NCBI GenBank assembly: GCA_003152225.1
Contig: PLZQ01000314.1
Location: 8,030-40,039, forward strand
Length of the DNA: 32,010 bases
From: Limisphaerales bacterium
Lineage (GTDB): Bacteria; Verrucomicrobiota; Verrucomicrobiia; Limisphaerales; UBA8199
Direction of reading: 5' to 3'
The notes under the pieces were generated by a model. It was not told where the DNA came from. It did not search any database and saw only the letters and a program-made list of their open reading frames with translations. This document shows positions 28,301-32,010 of the stretch, piece after piece. The first letter of the stretch is position 1; the number at the start of each line of letters is the position of its first letter. The position numbers were made by a program, and so were the translations under genes.

Positions 28301-28657
28301 AGCCCCGGATTCCGGCACGTGCTCATGCGCCCGCGCGCGGTGGGCGAACTCGCGTGGGCGCGCGCCTCGCACGTGTCATTGTACGGCCCGATCGCTAGCG
28401 AGTGGAAAACGGCCGCCGGACGATTCGAGTGGCACATCTCGCTTCCACCCAACACCACGGCCACAGTCTTCGTGCCGGCGCAGGACCTGCGGGAGGTCAC
28501 CGAGAGCGGCCGGCCCGCTGACAGAGCCGACGGCGTCCGTTTCGTGCGCATGGAGGGCGACCGCGCAGTCTTCGAGGTAGGCTCGGGTCGTTACGCGTTC
28601 GCATCGCCGTCTGCCGCCAGTCGCACAACACCCACCAGAACCAAGAGATTGCGATAA
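25370..28657 (+). CDS. GH78 alpha-L-rhamnosidase
   Basis: 1095 residues with a signal peptide (RLVLCLLAWLFAAGQAEAG). The GH78 layout is complete: N-terminal beta domains with RLGWHIEADGRAQAQSAYEVLV and AARGVFSVRVNGREV, the rhamnosidase N domain with YVTCDVTENLRPGANALGVILGNGRY, the concanavalin-like domain with PGVWVFDMGQNMAGWCRL, then the six-hairpin catalytic domain with the signature PTDCPQRDERQGWFGD at about 655-670 (acidic residues 657, 662, 663 and 670). The C-terminal beta domain ends near GRYAFASPS. The enzyme removes terminal L-rhamnose with inversion; pectin side chains or flavonoid rhamnosides are known substrates of the family. A large minus-strand open frame inside it is an artefact of high GC. 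Likely co-transcribed with the GH127 gene. Confidence 0.95.
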   Translation: MSISTRLVLCLLAWLFAAGQAEAGKMSVKSLRCEYRTDPQGIDVRQPRLGWHIEADGRAQAQSAYEVLVSSTRPGLAADQGDLWESGRVESGQSAHVLYGGAALKSRQRCYWKVRVWDQAGRSSNWSPPAAWSMGLLEAADWKARWIGLDGGENPDHFANARWVWSSDDPKPEAGNGPRPRHFRRAISLPADREVLGARLTIAARGVFSVRVNGREVRRGSKTVFVPASEVDLEPFLQPGTNVIGIVTTPSDNKAEPPGLLCAFSAEFDAGDPLVVRSDAAWKVSATVPEGWDRPGFDDSAWAAAQDRGSNDPSVANRIIGDDYRRLPARMLRREFSLDRPVARATAYLCGLGLSELWINGRKIGDRVLSPGLTDYHRRCLYVTCDVTENLRPGANALGVILGNGRYFAPRKSAPTTTLSYGYPKLLLQLEIEYVDGTADTVVSDGSWKLTTNGPILANSEYDGEIYDARREIPGWDRPGFNEAGWTTARLVEAPKGVLSSEMAEPIRVMERIRPVAVTNPQPGVWVFDMGQNMAGWCRLRVKGPRETRIFLRHAETLRSNGSLNIDNLRSAKATDAYTLRGGGSEEYEPRFTYHGFRYVEVTGYPGRPALSALEGRVVHDAVPRSGTFACSEDLVNRIYRNMVWGIRDNYRSLPTDCPQRDERQGWFGDRAQVSRGEMYVFDTAALHTKWVRDMEDSQREDGSLPDLAPAYWSFYTGSITFPTAAFAIPGHLHDLYGDRRILQNHYDCMRKWADLTAGRLSGDLLPADTYGDWCVPPESLDLIWSADPARVTDRVLVANAYYYSDLCMLARYAARLGRDDDARRYSGIANRVKAAFNAKFLNREAGLYANGTQTSAVLPLAFGLVPEDCRARVFASLVDNIVRKTDLHVGTGMIGGQWLLRVLSDNGRPDLAWKLAAQTTYPSWGYMVASGATTIWELWNGDHGDPLMNSGNHVMQIGDLCTWLHEYVAGIAPDESSPGFRHVLMRPRAVGELAWARASHVSLYGPIASEWKTAAGRFEWHISLPPNTTATVFVPAQDLREVTESGRPADRADGVRFVRMEGDRAVFEVGSGRYAFASPSAASRTTPTRTKRLR

Positions 28658-29117
28658 AGATACGAACGAAACATGGATGCGTCGCGGCTGCCGAAAGGAA
28701 GTTCGCACCTGACGTCAAAGAATAAGAAGGCGCCGGACCGCGCTTCGGGCCTCGCCGATTGCCGGTTTGTCGCGTCACGGTGCCCCCTCCGAACCTCAGC
28801 TCGGCCCCCCAAAAGCTGAGCCTCTGGCCTTGACCCCTTGCCATCCTGACCAGCCCGTCGCGCGGATACGTCGGTAGTACCTCGGTCATACCTCCGTTCT
28901 GCCACCGTTCTACCTCCGTTGCCGACTCGGAGGCACTATGGATGTGAAACGGAGGTAGAACGGAGGTGCCACAGGGGTATCCCTGTGCGGCAAGGGACAG
29001 CGGAGCCATTCCATCGAAAACAGCGAAGAACCGGAGATTTGGCCCCCCTCCGGTAATCAGGGAGCGGACCTCGTCCACCCGCTCGGTGCTTCCGAGGCTA
29101 ATCTCAAGTAATTGTCC
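28658..29117. other. 460-base intergenic region between convergent genes
   Basis: It lies between the 3' ends of the GH78 gene and the minus-strand esterase. It holds a short hairpin (CTCAGCT 28795-28801 with AGCTGAG 28814-28820), a stronger inverted repeat at 28905-28963 and several CCTCCGTT units. One or both hairpins may end transcription from the two sides. No coding sequence is supported. Confidence 0.6.
28905..28963. repeat. Inverted repeat with perfect 16-base arms
   Basis: CCGTTCTACCTCCGTT (28905-28920) pairs exactly with AACGGAGGTAGAACGG (28948-28963) around a 27-base loop. The left side also carries an earlier ACCTCCGTTCT (28890-28900) and the right side continues AGGTG, so the element is built from repeated CCTCCGTT and its complement. 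It may be a transcription terminator or a dispersed repeat. There is no U-tract. Confidence 0.75.
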
Positions 29118-29573
29118 TTACTTTATCAGCAACGCCGCCAACACTTGGGCATAAAGACGATGCCCAAAATCGTTGGGATGGTTGACACCGTTGCCGGTGA
29201 CATCCAAATGCTTTTTGCGCTTCAACAGGCCTTCCCAAACGGATGTCACATTTGCTATCGCGACGCCCGGATCGGTCATTCTTAGCATCACGTCGCGGTA
29301 GGCGATCTGCCTGTCGGCTTTGACGGCGATCCATTCGCCGTTGGGAAGCATCGTGGCCACGAGGATGAATTCTGCGGCCGGGTTGATCTTTCGGACGTCG
29401 GCGATCTGCTTCCGCAGGTTGGCGACAAATTCATTTGCCGGACATCCGTCGTTCATGCCCCAGGCCAGGATGACAAGGTCGGCATTGGCGGCGGCGACGG
29501 ACTGGATATTTTGGCAGCCCCAGCTTGAGGTCATTCCCCCCTTGGAAAAATTGGTCAGGGTGATCTTCGATTT
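29118..29573 (-). pseudogene. Severed C-terminal part of the SGNH esterase
   Basis: This continues the frame of the gene that starts at 30236, past its TAA at 29574-29576. It reads KSKITLTNFSKGGMTSSWGC, then VILAWGMNDG (the SGNH block with Asn) and NGVNHPNDFGHRLYAQ (the block with the catalytic His), ending at TAA 29118-29120. All the downstream catalytic blocks are here, so the N-terminal product alone could not be active. An ATG at 29534 could restart translation, but the G-run before it is coding (KGGM) and too close to act as a good ribosome site. Confidence 0.75.
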
Positions 29574-30236
29574 TTAGGCGATTTCCAGCTGCTGGACCAG
29601 CAAGTCCGCGTAGAACGGTTGGAACGGCGCCGTGTTGGCCCATTTGGAGGCGTTGCAGCCGGTCGAAATACTGTCGCCAAAAAGGACCATCGAGACGGGT
29701 TTGTGTTCTTTGAGCTTTTTCAGCGTGCGCGGCAAGTCTTTGGCGGCGAATTGCCCGGGCGGGACTTTCCACTCGTTCTTGCGATGCGTATAAGTCACCA
29801 CCACTTGCATATCCTGGTACTCGTGCAGGCCGCCGAACAAGATTTCCCCCTTGCCGCTGCGGCGGGTCAATCGAAACATCTGCGTGCCGTCGGCGCGCGT
29901 GACATCAGCTTCGGTTTTTACCGGAATCGTCGAATCCGGAGGTATGACCAGCGTGCCGGCGGCCCTGTTGAGGAAATAATCTTTTCCCTCGGTGTAGGTG
30001 GTGTCGCCAGAGGAACTCTTGACTGAAAGGATTTTGGTGGGAGTGAAGAGCAGGGAGGCGCTGACCTCTTCCGCTCCGGGTTCTTTGAGGAAAAGCACGC
30101 TTTCACCGAACATGGTTTTTGATTTCCAGAATGGTTTTGCGTCTCTGGCATCCTTTGAGGTGGTCCAGGACGAGGTGTCCGCCGCCAGGACCGCAGAGCA
30201 AAACATGGCCAGACAGCATCTCATGAGAGTCTTCAT
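29574..30236 (-). CDS. SGNH/GDSL esterase, N-terminal part before in-frame TAA
   Basis: 220 residues from ATG 30236, chosen because the signal peptide (KTLMRCCLAMFCSAVLAAD) follows at once; an in-frame start at 30251 is possible. Residues about 25-155 form a beta-sandwich (KSKTMFGESVLFL, QVVVTYTHRKNEW). The SGNH domain opens with VSMVLFGDSISTG, nucleophile Ser189. The frame then meets TAA at 29574-29576 after QQLEIA, while homology and open frame continue unbroken beyond. In related enzymes a single residue stands there, so the stop is a point change or consensus error. The family removes acetyl groups from plant polysaccharides such as rhamnogalacturonan or xylan, which fits the neighbouring glycosidases. 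Confidence 0.75.
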   Translation of the reverse strand: MKTLMRCCLAMFCSAVLAADTSSWTTSKDARDAKPFWKSKTMFGESVLFLKEPGAEEVSASLLFTPTKILSVKSSSGDTTYTEGKDYFLNRAAGTLVIPPDSTIPVKTEADVTRADGTQMFRLTRRSGKGEILFGGLHEYQDMQVVVTYTHRKNEWKVPPGQFAAKDLPRTLKKLKEHKPVSMVLFGDSISTGCNASKWANTAPFQPFYADLLVQQLEIA

Positions 30237-30311
30237 TTGTGCTGAAAGCAAAACATATGCTCTGAGACGCGGCTATCAATTTCGGATAAACGAGAACACA
30301 AGATGGCGGCT

Positions 30312-30388
30312 CGGTCGGCGGTTATTCCTTTCAAGCGCTCATCGCAATGGCCAACGCCAACAAGGTATTGTTCGACCAGTCTGACTAG
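30312..30388 (+). pseudogene. Remnant of a second F5/8-type C domain tail
   Basis: The frame reads GGSVGGYSFQALIAMANANK and VLFDQSD before TAG 30386-30388. It aligns without gaps to LSFQGLIGTDKADKVLFDQSD in the last domain of the GH127 product, and 30360-30387 equals 25117-25144 base for base (28 of 28). It is the leftover of a paralogous discoidin-domain gene, or a partial copy of the GH127 3' end. Confidence 0.65.
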
Positions 30389-30495
30389 CTCGTCTTGAAG
30401 GTGGCAGATTGCGCCCATTACCACAACCTCTGGGGTCTGCCATTGACATGCAGCCATGGCGTTGGCAACGTGCCCGGTCTTCAAGAAAGAGAATT

Positions 30496-31464
30496 ATGAA
30501 ACGCAAATACTCCGTCATTCTCGGCAATCTCGGCAACACCCGCGACCGCTTTTGCAGCAGCTACAAGGAAAATCCCAGCACAATGGACATGCTCCGGCGC
30601 GCCGCCAAGATCCCGCATGTCACTGGCATCGAACTGGTCGGGACATGGGACATCTGCCCCCAAAACGCCCTGCAAATGAAGAAGGCCCTCAACCATGCTG
30701 GACTGAAGTGCGTTTCGATTATTCCTGATCTGTTTGCCGACAAACGCTTCTGGAAAGGCAGCTACAGTTCCAGCGAACCGAAGGTGCGCCGATACGCCCT
30801 GGATTACACGCAGCAGATGTGCAGCATCGCGCAGGAATTGGACTGCGACACGATCAACCTATGGCCTGGACAAGATGGCTATGATTACCTGCTTTGCGCC
30901 GATTACGAAAAGGCGCGGGCGTGGCTCTGCGAAGCCATCGCCACTCTGGCTACGGAGTTTCCAAAGCTGCGTTTCGCCCTGGAATACAAGCCGAAGGAAC
31001 CGCGCACCCATTCATACATTGCCCGTATGGCCGACACGCTGTTACTGGCGCAGGAAACGGGTTGCACCAATGTCGGCGTGACGATCGATACCGGGCACGC
31101 TTTCGTGGCGGGCGAGAATGTCGGCGAGTCGATTGTGCTGGCCAAACGCGCCGGCAACAGACTGTTCCACATGCATTTCAATGACAACCATGCGATGTGG
31201 GACGACGACATGATCGTCGGGACCGTACACAGCGTTTGCTATATCGAGATGCTCTACTGGCTAGAACGTTGCGGTTACAAAGGCTGGCTTTCGATGGACC
31301 AATATCCTTATCGCGAGGACGCCGTCGATGCGATTGGCGAAAGCATTCTTTGGCTGACGCAATTCGATGCAGCGATGCAAAAACATCGCCACGACCTCGA
31401 CAAAATAGTTGCTGCCAACGATCCAATCGCCACCTCGCGCTTTCTGCGGAAGGTGTTGATTTGA
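30496..31464 (+). CDS. Sugar phosphate isomerase/epimerase-like TIM barrel
   Basis: 322 residues from ATG 30496, with a purine-rich AAGAAAGAGAA just upstream as a weak ribosome site. No signal peptide, so cytoplasmic. The xylose-isomerase-like (AP endonuclease 2) barrel is clear: GIELVGTWD, NLWPGQDGYDY, ALEYKPKEPR with Glu163, VTIDTGHAF with Asp198 and His201, FHMHFNDNH with His225/His227 and a late acidic pair in MDQYPYRED (Asp268, Glu274). These residues would bind a divalent metal and allow isomerisation or epimerisation of a ketose or aldose. The substrate cannot be read from sequence; rhamnose, arabinose or a derivative fits the context. It has no neighbouring kinase or aldolase in the window. 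Confidence 0.85.
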   Translation: MKRKYSVILGNLGNTRDRFCSSYKENPSTMDMLRRAAKIPHVTGIELVGTWDICPQNALQMKKALNHAGLKCVSIIPDLFADKRFWKGSYSSSEPKVRRYALDYTQQMCSIAQELDCDTINLWPGQDGYDYLLCADYEKARAWLCEAIATLATEFPKLRFALEYKPKEPRTHSYIARMADTLLLAQETGCTNVGVTIDTGHAFVAGENVGESIVLAKRAGNRLFHMHFNDNHAMWDDDMIVGTVHSVCYIEMLYWLERCGYKGWLSMDQYPYREDAVDAIGESILWLTQFDAAMQKHRHDLDKIVAANDPIATSRFLRKVLI

Positions 31465-31479
31465 GGAGGCCAACACCAA

Positions 31480-31990
31480 AACACCGGCACAGCCGGCTAC
31501 AGCTCAGCCTGGACTGCCCCTCCTGCCAGGCACCCTCTGGTCCGCTGGCCTGCACTTCGAATTCATAGGCCCGGGAGGCAGGCGGGAGTAGGAGGCGTCG
31601 CGACGGGTGCCCGCATCCACCTACTGCTTGTCCAACCCGTCCAGCCGGAACCGGAAGCGTAACTGCTCCGGGGCCAGCATGTTGGGCGAAGTGTATTGAA
31701 AATCAATTCGCCGTGCGCCAGACCGCACGCGCAGTCCACCCGGAGCCAAAGTGGCGGGCACGCCATTCACGGAGGCCCCCTCGATTAAGGGCGGCCAAAC
31801 GCGCCGGGCGCGCGGAATGGTCGCCGGAGCAAACGTAGCCAGGGCCGGGCCGTCGGGAAACCAGAGCCGGCCATCGGCCGACTTGCAGGCAGCCTGTACA
31901 TGGCGAATTGCCATTTAAGCAGCGATTGGCAGTTCAAACAATCCGTGGAAATGGCTTTGCCAAAGGTAATTCTCAAGACCAGCTGCCTGA
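31480..31990 (-). pseudogene. Decayed remnant of a second Y_Y_Y sensor histidine kinase
   Basis: The minus strand encodes ACKSADGRLWFPDGPALATF, then LRFRFRLDGLDKQ, a TAG at 31621-31623, VDAGTRRDASYSRLPPGP and, after loss of one base near 31568, YEFEVQASGPEGAWQEG. This aligns to the intact kinase at 8216-11542 (WRDAGGRLWFTTAKG, VRFRWKLEGWDEEWVEGGTRR, SYSYLPPGDYVFHVTACNNDGVWNEAG). The TAG stands where the intact protein has Trp. Upstream, LRITFGKAISTDCLNCQ in another frame resembles the preceding ITYGKSDGLPTIECSGG. The kinase domains are missing. Coordinates are approximate and the remnant may continue past the window edge. Confidence 0.75.
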
Positions 31991-32010
31991 GGGGTTAGGC
32001 CGACCGCTTT

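Noticed and set aside
28751-28780. Third copy of the TGTCGC palindrome (GCCGGTTTGTCGC recurs here)
   Set aside because: Only a 13-base match to the flank and left end of the 11701 copy; the other palindrome arm is absent, so it is probably chance.

Overview
The window looks like a carbohydrate-degradation region from a Verrucomicrobiota bacterium, probably close to the Limisphaerales/Pedosphaera group. The evidence is the kinds of protein present: a pseudopilin-like exported protein with the [20 protein letters not shown] leader, a very long one-component-style sensor kinase with a beta-propeller and Y_Y_Y sensor, an IS-type rve transposase common in that phylum, and giant multi-domain secreted proteins ending in a short FxRxx beta module. 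This assignment is inference from protein style; no rRNA or marker gene lies in the window.

Layout. Positions 1-5963 carry four plus-strand genes in a tight row: a GH59 (galactosylceramidase-like) enzyme cut by the window edge, a ricin-lectin/esterase/SMP-30 fusion, a TIM-barrel-like exported protein interrupted by an in-frame TAG, and a clan GH-A glycosidase-like protein with an abrupt C-terminus. An rve-type transposase follows on the minus strand (6222-7247). Positions 7494-11542 hold a minus-strand two-component pair with a 4-base overlap: a giant sensor kinase and a NarL-type response regulator. A 20-base imperfect palindrome of the same sequence type flanks the pair on both sides. Positions 11877-21747 hold, on the plus strand, a 46-codon stub of an exported protein, a 1469-residue modular secreted protein, a hairpin, a pseudopilin-like protein, an 89-residue lipoprotein and a 1294-residue secreted protein with PA14, propeller and LamG-like domains. 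Positions 22497-28657 hold a GH127 arabinofuranosidase-like enzyme and a GH78 alpha-L-rhamnosidase 50 bases apart. Beyond that are a minus-strand SGNH esterase interrupted by an in-frame TAA, a plus-strand sugar isomerase/epimerase-like TIM barrel, and at the right edge a decayed minus-strand remnant of a second Y_Y_Y sensor kinase.

How the genes may work together. GH59 (beta-galactose), GH127 (L-arabinofuranose), GH78 (L-rhamnose), an SGNH esterase and a feruloyl/acetyl-type esterase fusion together suit a branched plant polysaccharide such as rhamnogalacturonan or arabinogalactan. The isomerase-like protein could handle a released sugar. The kinase/regulator pair is the obvious candidate controller. 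No SusC/SusD pair or other transporter is visible. This is inference from enzyme families.

The striking property of the window is decay. At least three genes carry in-frame stops inside otherwise continuous coding sequence (4591, 29574, 31621), the GH59 frame is closed at its upstream end by a stop beside conserved sequence, one remnant has a single-base frameshift, and two gene stubs (11877-12017, 30312-30388) survive in intergenic space. All three stop codons also end intact genes here, so genetic-code reassignment is not the explanation. Either this locus is being lost or the assembly consensus has errors.
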